This document shows positions 1 to 5,781 of a stretch of DNA of 5,786 nucleotides, one piece after another. The notes below the pieces were generated by a model. That model did no database searches. It was not told where the DNA came from and saw only the letters and a list, made by a program, of their open reading frames with translations. This DNA is from Candidatus Methanogaster sp. UBA203. GTDB lineage: Archaea; Halobacteriota; Methanosarcinia; Methanosarcinales; Methanogasteraceae. Position numbers and translations under genes: made by a program. The stretch covers positions 1-5,786 of the forward strand of contig DASC01000197.1 in assembly GCA_002503595.1 (NCBI GenBank). Reading direction: 5' to 3'. The first letter of the stretch is position 1, and each line of letters begins with the position of its first letter.

Positions 1-2
1 GA

Positions 3-125
3 TTGAAACTATTCTCGGACACGAAGATTGTCCGGTGTGCTGGCCTGAAGTTGAACAAGAATCCCTATATTGACCAAGACTACTTTAACTTTCGGAATTG
101 CTGCCAGATCCAGAAAGGGTTATGA
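3..125 (+). CDS. Group II intron reverse transcriptase/maturase, C-terminal fragment
   Basis: This is a partial gene: the frame is open from base 3 and ends in TGA at 123-125, giving 40 residues (LKLFSDTKIVRCAGLKLNKN, then PYIDQDYFNFRNCCQIQKGL). The LFSDTKIVR ... NPY ... YF pattern resembles the segment of LtrA-like intron proteins just after the maturase (X/DNA-binding) region, typically LFSHADTxIVRH ... SPYDG ... YW. Such proteins reverse-transcribe the intron and help it fold and splice. In many relatives this segment is followed by a Cys/His HNH endonuclease domain; here the protein stops instead, only 7 nt before domain V. It may be a naturally endonuclease-free type or a deletion product. 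The family call rests on motif memory plus the adjoining domain V. Confidence 0.65.
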   Translation: MKLFSDTKIVRCAGLKLNKNPYIDQDYFNFRNCCQIQKGL

Positions 126-132
126 GATGCTT

Positions 133-166
133 GAGCGGTATGAGGTGAAAGTCTCACGTACCGTTC
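133..166 (+). ncRNA. Group II intron domain V (catalytic hairpin)
   Basis: This is a 34-nt hairpin of the canonical domain V form. The lower stem pairs GAGCGGTA (133-140) with TACCGTTC (159-166) and includes the G-U pair of the catalytic AGC triad at 134-136. A two-base CG bulge (157-158) lies on the 3' side. The upper stem pairs TGAGGT (141-146) with GTCTCA (151-156) and is closed by a GAAA tetraloop (147-150). Length, triad, bulge position and GNRA loop all match the family, so this is the most secure RNA call in the window. It binds the catalytic metal ions of the ribozyme. Confidence 0.93.
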
Positions 167-169
167 TGA

Positions 170-205
170 GATGAGGAGGGGCGGGCAACCGCCCCCTTCT
201 TAATC
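170..205 (+). ncRNA. Group II intron domain VI (branch-point hairpin)
   Basis: The hairpin follows domain V after a 3-nt linker. GGGGCGG (178-184) pairs with CCGCCCC (189-195) around a GCAA tetraloop (185-188). The stem continues downward with one bulged C (196) and weaker A-T and G-T pairs (173-177 with 197-201). A202 is unpaired, flanked by a short basal helix of 170-172 with 203-205. An unpaired adenosine on the 3' strand a few bases before the splice site is the signature of the lariat branch point. The pairing is read by eye and the basal helix is only three pairs, so the branch assignment is likely rather than certain. Confidence 0.75.
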
Positions 206-208
206 GGC

Positions 209-660
209 GGTTATTTTCTTGCCAGAAAGCATAGAATCGCAATCGAGAGGTCAATCAACATACCTGAATAGTTACGATTTCAAGACCTTTCAGCATGAAC
301 TCCGCCATGCTATCCCGGCTCCCAAAACAGAGGTAGCGTGTCATCATTATCCTTTTCTATTTTCCATCGAGCTTCCCGAACGCAACGAATGGGGTGTAGA
401 AATTTTACCAGTCTCTACGAACTCTTACAAACTCTTACAAACCCTCATCTCCCTGTTAAATCCCATGGTTGACCCGGGAAAGTTGTGGATCGGGATAGAA
501 TTCTGATTGAAACCCTGTTAACACCTGATAAGTCGACAGTCCGGTTTCATCGTTACACTTAAGTAGAATGATGCTGATGATTTGCGTGTTCGCTATGAAT
601 ACGCGATCGGTATCTGTAAAGGTGTTTCCAGTGGAAGAGATAACAGGAATCAATAGCGAT
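209..660. other. Gene-poor stretch with no recognised gene
   Basis: About 450 bp lie between the intron end and the operon promoter. One plus-strand frame is open from just after the intron junction (204) to TGA at 504-506. It could be read from a TTG at 219 as 95 residues, but it has no good Shine-Dalgarno site and I recognise no family. It might be the 3' part of a gene split by the intron. A minus-strand frame (653-456) and a plus-strand frame from 568 also lack family resemblance and clear ribosome sites. I see no tRNA, CRISPR array or transposase. Base composition is more AT-rich than the operon, as expected for noncoding or decayed sequence. Confidence 0.5.
421..440 (+). repeat. Tandem 10-bp direct repeat, two copies
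   Basis: ACTCTTACAA is repeated exactly at 421-430 and 431-440, followed by a partly similar ACCCTCATCT. It lies in the gene-poor stretch and probably arose by slippage. A paired protein-binding site is possible, but at more than 200 bp upstream of the promoter there is nothing to support it. Confidence 0.6.
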
Positions 661-662
661 TT

Positions 663-670
663 TTTAAATA
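663..670 (+). promoter_or_regulatory. Candidate archaeal TATA box for the hdrA operon
   Basis: TTTAAATA lies at the start of an AT-rich stretch and closely matches the archaeal TATA consensus (TTTAWATA type). Transcription would start about 25 nt downstream, near 690-695, giving a leader of about 30 nt that contains the hdrA Shine-Dalgarno site. The BRE upstream is not a clear match because the bases before the box are a T run. AATTAATAA at 700-708 is too close to the start codon to be the main box, given that hdrA has a Shine-Dalgarno site. Confidence 0.45.
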
Positions 671-713
671 GACCATTGGATGATATTAGAATTAGTAAAG
701 AATTAATAAAGAA

Positions 714-719
714 GGAGAT
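714..719 (+). promoter_or_regulatory. Ribosome binding site of hdrA
   Basis: GGAGAT sits 3 nt before the ATG at 723 (5 nt counted from GGAG). It supports this ATG over the in-frame alternatives further downstream, and the resulting protein begins just before the conserved N-terminal CxC motif. Confidence 0.75.
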
Positions 720-722
720 CGT

Positions 723-2690
723 ATGGAAAACGAAGAACCACGTATCGGTGTCTTTGTCTGCGAATGCGGCGTCAATATCGGCGGGTATCTAGATACCCAA
801 GCGGTAGCTGATTACGCGCTGACCCTTCCGAATGTCGTGCATACGAAGGTCAATAAGTTCACATGCGCAGATTCGGGACAGGCAGAGATACAGGCAGGAA
901 TAAAGGAGCATAACCTGAACAGGGTGGTTGTGGCATCATGTACGCCGCGGACACATGAGCCCACGTTCAGGGCATGCTGTAAGGAGGCTGGCGTCAACCC
1001 ATACCAGTTCGAGTTCGTGAACATCCGTGACCAGTGCTCATGGATTCACATGTGGGATTGGGGAGGCGCAACAGCCAAGGCAAAGGACCTCGTCAGGATG
1101 GGCGTCGCCCGCTCTCGGTTGCTTGAACCACTCGAGGAGTCATCAGTCCCGGTTGACCAGAACGTGCTTGTGATCGGCGCAGGCGTTGCAGGAATGCAGG
1201 CAGCAATCGACTTTGGCGACATGGGCTACAACGTATATCTCGTAGACAAGGAACCATCGATCGGTGGCAGGATGAGCCGGTTTGACAAGGTCTTCCCCAC
1301 AAACGACTGCTCGATCTGCATTCTCGGACCGAAGATGGTTGAGGTGGGACGGAACAAGAACATCAACATTATGACGTACTCGGAGGTTACGGATGTGGGC
1401 GGTTTCGTCGGCAACTTCGAGGCGACTATACTACACAAGCCCAGATATCTCGACACTGATATCTGCACGGGCTGCGCATCATGTCAGGAGGTCTGTCCTG
1501 TAGAGGTGCCAAAGGAGTTCAATGAGGGATTTGGGACAAGGAAGGCAATCTACATCCCGTTCCCACAGGCGGTTCCGCTACGAGCAGTACTTGACATGGA
1601 GAACTGCATCGGATGCAAGGCGTGCGAGAAAGCCTGTGAGCCTGGCGCGATCAGATACGACCAGGAGCCGGTCTACGAGACGCTCAAGGTCGGTGCGATC
1701 ATAGTCGCGGTTGGGATGGATACGTTTGACCCGCTGCCGCACAACAACTATGGTTACGGGCTTTACGACAATGTGATCACCACGATGGAATTTGAACGCT
1801 TGCTCAATGCCGCAGGACCGACGGGCGGGCATGTGGTGCGTCCATCCGATGCTGTCGAGCCTACAACAGTAGGATTCGTCAACTGTGTCGGATCAAGGGA
1901 TGTGAATGAGAACATCTACTGTTCCGGAGGCGTCTGTTGCATGTTCAACATCAAGAATGCACAGCTCTTAAAGGAGAAGAGACCGGAAACGAACCATTAC
2001 ATCTTTTACATGGATATACGTGCTACGATGAGGGGCTTTGAGGAGGCATACAACCGTGCACGTGACCTTGGTGTGAAGTTCATCAGGGGTAAGCCTGTCG
2101 AGATCACAGAGAAGGAGAATGGAAATCTCGTTGTCAGGGTTGAGGACACGCTGAAGGGCGAGATCGCAAACGTGGAGGTTGATCTTCTGGTGCTCGGAAC
2201 CGGTCTTGTCCCGAACGAGGGTATCAACGAGATGGGAAGCATCCTCAAGCTGCCAAGATCGGCAGACGGCTTCTTAACAGAACTGCATCCGAAGCTTGCA
2301 CCAGTGGATACGACCACAGACGGTGTATTCGTTGCCGGATGTGCGGCAGGTCCAAGGGATATCACATACTCGACCGCTCACGGCAGCGCAACAGCAGGAC
2401 GTGCAACGCGTCTTCTTTCAACAGGTGAGGCTCCGATCATGGGAATTACCGCAAAGATCAACGAGGATGCGTGCGTGGTCTGCGGCGTCTGTGTGGACAA
2501 GTGTCCGTACGGAGTCTTCGAGATCGTCGGAACGAACGGCGACCGTCACATCAATGTTGTCGAGGCTCTCTGCAAGGGCTGCGGTACATGTGTTACCGCC
2601 TGCCCGACAGGTGCGCTTGAACAGAGTCACTTCAAGAACGATCAGGTGCTGGCACAGGTGAGAAACGTGTTTGTGTACGGAGGTGAGTAG
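723..2690 (+). CDS. hdrA: Heterodisulfide reductase subunit A (flavin bifurcation core)
   Basis: This is a cytoplasmic FAD and iron-sulfur protein of 655 residues, the full length of methanogen HdrA. In Hdr complexes its FAD splits electron pairs from an MvhD-docked donor between ferredoxin and the HdrBC heterodisulfide site, or runs in reverse. Visible parts, in order: an N-terminal HdrA domain with cysteines at 13, 15, 48, 73 and 105; a Rossmann FAD site GAGVAG (152-157) with the acidic residue D175; the family motif DCSICILGPKM (195-205); an inserted ferredoxin domain with CxxCxxCxxxC at 248-258 and again at 295-305; a cluster-binding Cys group at 388, 400, 405 and 406; a second flavin-fold motif GVFVAGCAAGPRDI (534-547); and a C-terminal two-cluster ferredoxin domain (584-594 and 617-627). 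It is first in the operon, 4 bp before mvhD. The gene is intact. The Cys388-406 spacing is slightly unusual (see findings). Confidence 0.95.
   Translation: MENEEPRIGVFVCECGVNIGGYLDTQAVADYALTLPNVVHTKVNKFTCADSGQAEIQAGIKEHNLNRVVVASCTPRTHEPTFRACCKEAGVNPYQFEFVNIRDQCSWIHMWDWGGATAKAKDLVRMGVARSRLLEPLEESSVPVDQNVLVIGAGVAGMQAAIDFGDMGYNVYLVDKEPSIGGRMSRFDKVFPTNDCSICILGPKMVEVGRNKNINIMTYSEVTDVGGFVGNFEATILHKPRYLDTDICTGCASCQEVCPVEVPKEFNEGFGTRKAIYIPFPQAVPLRAVLDMENCIGCKACEKACEPGAIRYDQEPVYETLKVGAIIVAVGMDTFDPLPHNNYGYGLYDNVITTMEFERLLNAAGPTGGHVVRPSDAVEPTTVGFVNCVGSRDVNENIYCSGGVCCMFNIKNAQLLKEKRPETNHYIFYMDIRATMRGFEEAYNRARDLGVKFIRGKPVEITEKENGNLVVRVEDTLKGEIANVEVDLLVLGTGLVPNEGINEMGSILKLPRSADGFLTELHPKLAPVDTTTDGVFVAGCAAGPRDITYSTAHGSATAGRATRLLSTGEAPIMGITAKINEDACVVCGVCVDKCPYGVFEIVGTNGDRHINVVEALCKGCGTCVTACPTGALEQSHFKNDQVLAQVRNVFVYGGE
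783..798. repeat. Perfect 16-bp palindrome inside the start of hdrA
   Basis: GGGTATCTAGATACCC is identical to its reverse complement over all 16 bases, and the flanking bases do not extend it. It covers hdrA codons 21-26 and lies about 60 bp after the start codon, roughly 90-105 nt after the inferred transcription start. It could be an operator for a dimeric regulator, a hairpin in the 5' part of the mRNA, or chance. The encoded residues (GYLDTQ) follow the conserved CECG motif, so coding constraint alone could produce part of it. Confidence 0.9.
2679..2686 (+). promoter_or_regulatory. Ribosome binding site that fixes the mvhD start
   Basis: GGAGGTGA is a near-perfect complement of the archaeal 16S rRNA tail. 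It overlaps the last codons of hdrA and is placed 8 nt before the ATG at 2695. A longer in-frame reading from TTG at 2671 would start upstream of this site, so the ATG is preferred. Confidence 0.88.
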
Positions 2691-2694
2691 AGAT

Positions 2695-3144
2695 ATGGCA
2701 GAAGCAACAGGAACAACCGGAACTGAAGAATGGCAGCCAAAGATTGTGATGTTCTGCTGTAACTGGTGTTCGTACGGAGGCGCAGACTCTGCAGGAATGG
2801 GTAGATTCCAGATGCCGCCAACGGTACGTGTGATACGTGTGATGTGTTCTGGCAGAATGGATCCGGTATTCATCTTAAATGCGTTCCTTGAGGGTGCAGA
2901 CGGTGTAATATTCTCAGGATGCCACATCGGGGACTGTCACTATGTGAGCGGCAACTACAAAGCCACAATCAAGTACAAATTCTTAAAAGCGATGGTGAAC
3001 GAGCTCGGACTCGAGGATGAGCGGCTCAAGCTCGACTGGATATCAGCCTCAGAGGGCGAGCGGTATGCACAGGTTGTAACCGAGTTCACAGAGCAGATCA
3101 AGAAGGTAGGACCAAGTCCGCTCAAGCCAGAAGGGGTGATCTGA
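2695..3144 (+). CDS. mvhD: MvhD-like 2Fe-2S electron adaptor for HdrA
   Basis: This is a small iron-sulfur protein of 149 residues, close to the usual MvhD size. MvhD carries a 2Fe-2S cluster and passes electrons from a hydrogenase or an F420/formate module to the HdrA flavin. The sequence shows the family hallmark CCNWCSYGGAD (21-31), then VMCSGRMDP (49-57) and GCHIGDCHY (75-83), supplying cysteines 21, 22, 25, 51, 76 and 81. A short polar, Thr/Gly/Glu-rich N-terminus precedes the fold, and there is no signal peptide. It sits 4 bp after hdrA, and its stop codon directly abuts the next ATG. Its position between hdrA and an fdhB-type gene rather than beside mvhG and mvhA suggests that the donor is F420H2 or formate instead of hydrogen. 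Confidence 0.93.
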   Translation: MAEATGTTGTEEWQPKIVMFCCNWCSYGGADSAGMGRFQMPPTVRVIRVMCSGRMDPVFILNAFLEGADGVIFSGCHIGDCHYVSGNYKATIKYKFLKAMVNELGLEDERLKLDWISASEGERYAQVVTEFTEQIKKVGPSPLKPEGVI

Positions 3145-4305
3145 ATGGAGATAGGAGACTGTTACGTCGGATGGGCGACAGATGAGGATATCAGAACCCG
3201 CGGCGCATCAGGAGGTCTCGTTACTGCAATGCTTGCAGCAGCACTCGAGAAAGGGCTTGTGGAAGCGGTGGTTGTGCTAAAGAAGCTCGGAGAGTTCGAG
3301 GCGGTCCCGGTCGTGACATCAGACCCCGAAGAGGTCAAAGCAGCAGCCGGATCGATGCACTCGGTTCCGATCGTCTTATCACGCTACCTCGAATACGGAA
3401 CAAAGGTTGCGCTCCCTGCAAAGCCGTGCGACGCAAGAAGCACGATCGAGCAGGCGAAGAGAGGGCAGGTGGACATTGACACGACCTACATCGTGGGGCT
3501 GAACTGCGGCGGCACGATGCACCCGGCAATGACCCGAAAGATGCTTGAGACCGTGTACAAGCTTGACCCCGAAGAGATTGCAGGCGAGGAGATTGACAAA
3601 GGAAAGCTGATCTTCGAGACAAAGGACGGCAAGGAACACGCAATCAAGATCGATGAGCTCGAAGAAGAGGGCTACGGACGACGTGAGTCCTGCCAGTACT
3701 GCGCAGTAAACATCCCGACGATGGCAGACATCGCTTGCGGAAACTGGGGCGTAATTGGCGACCTTGCAGGAAAAGGGACGTTTGTCGAGATCAACACCGA
3801 GAAGGGAATTGCGATTTTAGAGAACGCAATCGATGCCGGAGCTGTTGAGATAACACCAGCTGATGATAAGGGCAAAGTGATCAGGGCGAAGGTAGACGGC
3901 GCAATGATGAAGGTTGCAGCCGCTGCAAACGAGAAGTATCTTGCACCGATTGAGGGAAGCCATCTCGACTACTACATGAATGCACTTAAGGATTGCATCC
4001 ACTGCGGTGCATGCAAGACGGTCTGCCCGGTATGTGCATGTGGCGAGACTGCAAAGTGCACCGAGTTTAGCTCGGCAGCAGACACATACAAGATGTCTCT
4101 ATTCCACCTTGTGCGGTTTGTGCACCTGATGGACTCGTGCATCGGATGCGGACAGTGCACCGATGTCTGTCCTGCGGATATTCCGCTGACACACATCTAC
4201 CAGAGGTTTGCAGTTCCGATGCAGGAGGAGTTCGAGTACAAACCGGGTATGGACATGACGACACCGCCGTTCTTCGGAGTTGACCTGATAGAGGAGGGGC
4301 ACTGA
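3145..4305 (+). CDS. fdhB: FdhB/FrhB-family F420-dependent oxidoreductase with C-terminal ferredoxin domain
   Basis: This protein has 386 residues, a normal length for methanogen FdhB, the FAD and iron-sulfur subunit that exchanges electrons with coenzyme F420. The N-terminal FrhB-like fold shows RGASGGLVTAML (19-30), LPAKPCDAR (90-98), LNCGG (119-123) and the cluster/flavin motif ESCQYCAVNIPTMADIACGNWG, whose key residues are C183, C186, D195 and C198 (within 181-202). The C-terminus holds two 4Fe-4S motifs, C284/C287/C290/C294 with extra cysteines at 297, 299 and 305, and C332/C335/C338/C342 followed by PADIPL. The start ATG follows the mvhD stop with no gap and has a GGGGTGAT ribosome site at 3133-3140. 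The neighbours point to F420H2 feeding MvhD and HdrA, or the reverse. FrhB and FqoF are paralogues; the fused ferredoxin domain and adjacent fdhA-like gene favour FdhB. Confidence 0.9.
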   Translation: MEIGDCYVGWATDEDIRTRGASGGLVTAMLAAALEKGLVEAVVVLKKLGEFEAVPVVTSDPEEVKAAAGSMHSVPIVLSRYLEYGTKVALPAKPCDARSTIEQAKRGQVDIDTTYIVGLNCGGTMHPAMTRKMLETVYKLDPEEIAGEEIDKGKLIFETKDGKEHAIKIDELEEEGYGRRESCQYCAVNIPTMADIACGNWGVIGDLAGKGTFVEINTEKGIAILENAIDAGAVEITPADDKGKVIRAKVDGAMMKVAAAANEKYLAPIEGSHLDYYMNALKDCIHCGACKTVCPVCACGETAKCTEFSSAADTYKMSLFHLVRFVHLMDSCIGCGQCTDVCPADIPLTHIYQRFAVPMQEEFEYKPGMDMTTPPFFGVDLIEEGH

Positions 4306-4310
4306 GGTGC

Positions 4311-4318
4311 GAGGTGAT
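4311..4318 (+). promoter_or_regulatory. Ribosome binding site of the fdhA-like gene
   Basis: GAGGTGAT matches the archaeal anti-Shine-Dalgarno sequence and lies 4 nt before the ATG at 4323, in the 17-bp gap after fdhB. A second GAGGTG at 4304-4309 overlaps the fdhB stop but is further from the start. The site places the start so that the protein begins 9 residues before the first cluster cysteine. Confidence 0.82.
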
Positions 4319-4322
4319 TTAA

Positions 4323-5780
4323 ATGAATGAGAATATATTTACCACAGTATGTTCGGGCTGCTCGATTGCGTGCGGGATGTACGTTCGCGAAAAGGGCGAT
4401 GGCACAATCGATATCGACTGGCGAAAGGACGCCATTGTTAACGCAGGCAAACTCTGTAGATTCGGAGTGCGGCTGTCAGCGAATCTCAAGAATGCAACCT
4501 CCAGAGTCGATGGAAACGAGGTCCAGTTCTCGGATGCGGTCACAGCGGCAGGGAAAGCGATCGGCGATGGAGCCGCTTTCGTCTCTGTCGGAAACACGAC
4601 ATGCGAAGAGCACCTCGCACTGATGAAGCTTGCAGGGAACAAGGGTACGGTTGTGAACACTGGAATGGGTGCGTTCTCATCTATTCCGGCTGAATGCCAC
4701 TCAACGATGGGTGTGGGTGTCCCGCTCGACGCAATCGAAAGTGCGAAGAATATTGTGCTCTTCATCGATCCGTACGAACAGTATCCTCTGCTCGTGCGCC
4801 GGATTCTTGCAGCAAAGAAGAACGGAGCAGCGGTAACAGCGGTCGGCTGGAAGGCGGTAAGTCTTGCTGATGACAACAAGACAATCGATCCTGCCAACTA
4901 CGAGTCTGAGCTTGCTCTTGACAGTGATTCGGTGATCATCGCAGAACTAAACCCGAGCACCGATCCTGAGCGTGTGATGGTACTCTTAAACCTTGCGAAA
5001 GCGTCAGGGGCAGCGATCATGTTCATGAAGCCGTTTGTAAATGCAGTCGGATGCGATCTTGCAAGCAAGAAGACCGAGCAGAAGAGCCTTGACCAGATCA
5101 TCGCAGAGATTAACGATGGCAGCATCAAGACGCTTGTATGCCTGGACTCTGACCTGATCGAGATCATGCCAGACGAGACCGCTGTGCGAGAGGCACTCGG
5201 GAAACTGGACAACCTGATCGTGATCACATCTCGGGCAAGTGCGATCACTGATGTTGCAAAGATCGTTGTTGCAACCGAGCCGTTCTACAAGAAGGCGGGA
5301 ATCGTTGTGAACGCCGAAGGCAGGGTGCTTGTGGGCAGCGGCGATGGCACCGATGGCATCGATGCGGTTGGAACGATGATGGGTCAGCCAGTTGGCATGT
5401 ACGATGAGGTACATGCGGCTTTGCTTGCGACCCTCGGCATCGACGCGGTGGACGAGCGAGTCGTTCCTGCGTACGAGAAGCCCGAATACGGGGCAATGGA
5501 AGCAAACCCGACAGCAGAGGCGGTTGAGACTGCGCTAGTGTATGCGGGCGGTCCGTTCTTCTGGAACGGTATCGTCGATGACAACGACTTTGTCGAGATG
5601 AATCTCGATATGGTGACCGCAAACTCGCTTCTGAAGGGAATTCCTGCGAAGATCACGTCTGATAAGGGCGAGGTTGCTGTCAAGTACAAGGTCTCGGATG
5701 TGGCTCCGGGCATCGTGCTCTCGAATGTGAAGCTTCCGATGACGACGGGAATGGTAACGAGCGTCACGGTCTCGAGGTGA
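4323..5780 (+). CDS. Compact, divergent FdhA-like molybdopterin oxidoreductase
   Basis: This protein has 485 residues and belongs to the molybdopterin oxidoreductase superfamily (FdhA, FwdB, NuoG). It opens with a 4Fe-4S motif CxxCxxxC at 10, 13 and 17 with the fourth Cys at 45. AECHSTMG (123-130) aligns with the FdhA active-site region, so C125-H126 would match the Sec/Cys-His pair that binds Mo or W. KPFVNAVGCDL (236-246) resembles the RGQNN region, and AGIVVNAEGR (325-334) resembles the EKxGTFxNxEGR motif. A short C-terminal segment (about 445-470) resembles the pterin-binding domain. Typical FdhA has 650-700 residues, so large parts are missing. The Lys two residues after the fourth cluster Cys in formate dehydrogenases is Phe47. 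No in-frame TGA or Sec is present. Next to fdhB, the likeliest role is the catalytic partner, but a formate substrate is unproven. FwdB is similar in length, yet the second half looks more like FdhA/NuoG. Confidence 0.75.
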   Translation: MNENIFTTVCSGCSIACGMYVREKGDGTIDIDWRKDAIVNAGKLCRFGVRLSANLKNATSRVDGNEVQFSDAVTAAGKAIGDGAAFVSVGNTTCEEHLALMKLAGNKGTVVNTGMGAFSSIPAECHSTMGVGVPLDAIESAKNIVLFIDPYEQYPLLVRRILAAKKNGAAVTAVGWKAVSLADDNKTIDPANYESELALDSDSVIIAELNPSTDPERVMVLLNLAKASGAAIMFMKPFVNAVGCDLASKKTEQKSLDQIIAEINDGSIKTLVCLDSDLIEIMPDETAVREALGKLDNLIVITSRASAITDVAKIVVATEPFYKKAGIVVNAEGRVLVGSGDGTDGIDAVGTMMGQPVGMYDEVHAALLATLGIDAVDERVVPAYEKPEYGAMEANPTAEAVETALVYAGGPFFWNGIVDDNDFVEMNLDMVTANSLLKGIPAKITSDKGEVAVKYKVSDVAPGIVLSNVKLPMTTGMVTSVTVSR

Positions 5781-5781
5781 T
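5774..5781 (+). promoter_or_regulatory. Ribosome binding site for a gene beyond the window
   Basis: GAGGTGAT overlaps the stop codon of the fdhA-like gene, in the same arrangement as the ribosome sites of mvhD and the fdhA-like gene. A start codon would be expected within about 4-10 nt, at or just past the window end. TTG at 5781-5783 overlaps the site and is too close. The operon therefore very probably continues. Confidence 0.65.

Larger units (their letters stand above)
1..208 (+). mobile_element. 3' end of a group II intron (5' part outside window)
   Basis: The segment carries, in the order expected for a group II intron, the C-terminus of an intron-encoded reverse transcriptase/maturase (3-125), domain V (133-166) and domain VI (170-205). 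Domain V is the catalytic heart of the ribozyme and is very conserved, which makes this call strong. The right boundary is inferred from domain VI: the bulged A202 should be the branch point, and the 3' splice site normally lies 6-8 nt after it, near 208. The final bases have not been matched to a known intron, so the boundary could be off by several bases. The intron lies about 450 bp upstream of the hdrA promoter in the same orientation. Whether it still splices or moves cannot be told without its 5' half. Confidence 0.82.

Noticed and set aside
1..9. GATTGAAAC at 1-9 and again at 505-513, resembling the 3' end of many CRISPR repeats
   Set aside because: Only two 9-bp copies about 500 bp apart, no longer shared repeat and no regular spacers; the first lies inside the maturase tail.
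2..73. Frame containing DCPVCWPE, suggestive of a zinc finger
   Set aside because: Short and overlapping the better maturase frame at 3-125, which matches family motifs; a single CxxC is weak evidence.
173..201. GC-rich hairpin followed by a pyrimidine run, resembling an intrinsic terminator
   Set aside because: Directly after domain V, with a GNRA loop and a bulged A, it is better explained as intron domain VI; there is no clean T tract.
456..653. 65-residue minus-strand frame in the upstream region
   Set aside because: No clear ribosome site or recognisable motif; length is within chance expectation.
568..792. 74-residue plus-strand frame overlapping the start of hdrA
   Set aside because: It runs through the promoter and Shine-Dalgarno region and into hdrA in another frame; no family resemblance.
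2825..2842. Two adjacent copies of TACGTGTGA in mvhD
   Set aside because: It encodes the VRV-IRV strand of the conserved fold, so it reads as coding coincidence.
4690..4705. Possible selenocysteine site in the FdhA-like active site
   Set aside because: The codon at residue 125 is TGC (Cys), there is no in-frame TGA, and nothing shows a SECIS element.
4319..4897. 192-residue antisense frame opposite the fdhA-like gene
   Set aside because: A shadow frame: the plus-strand protein has clear superfamily motifs, and the antisense product has none.
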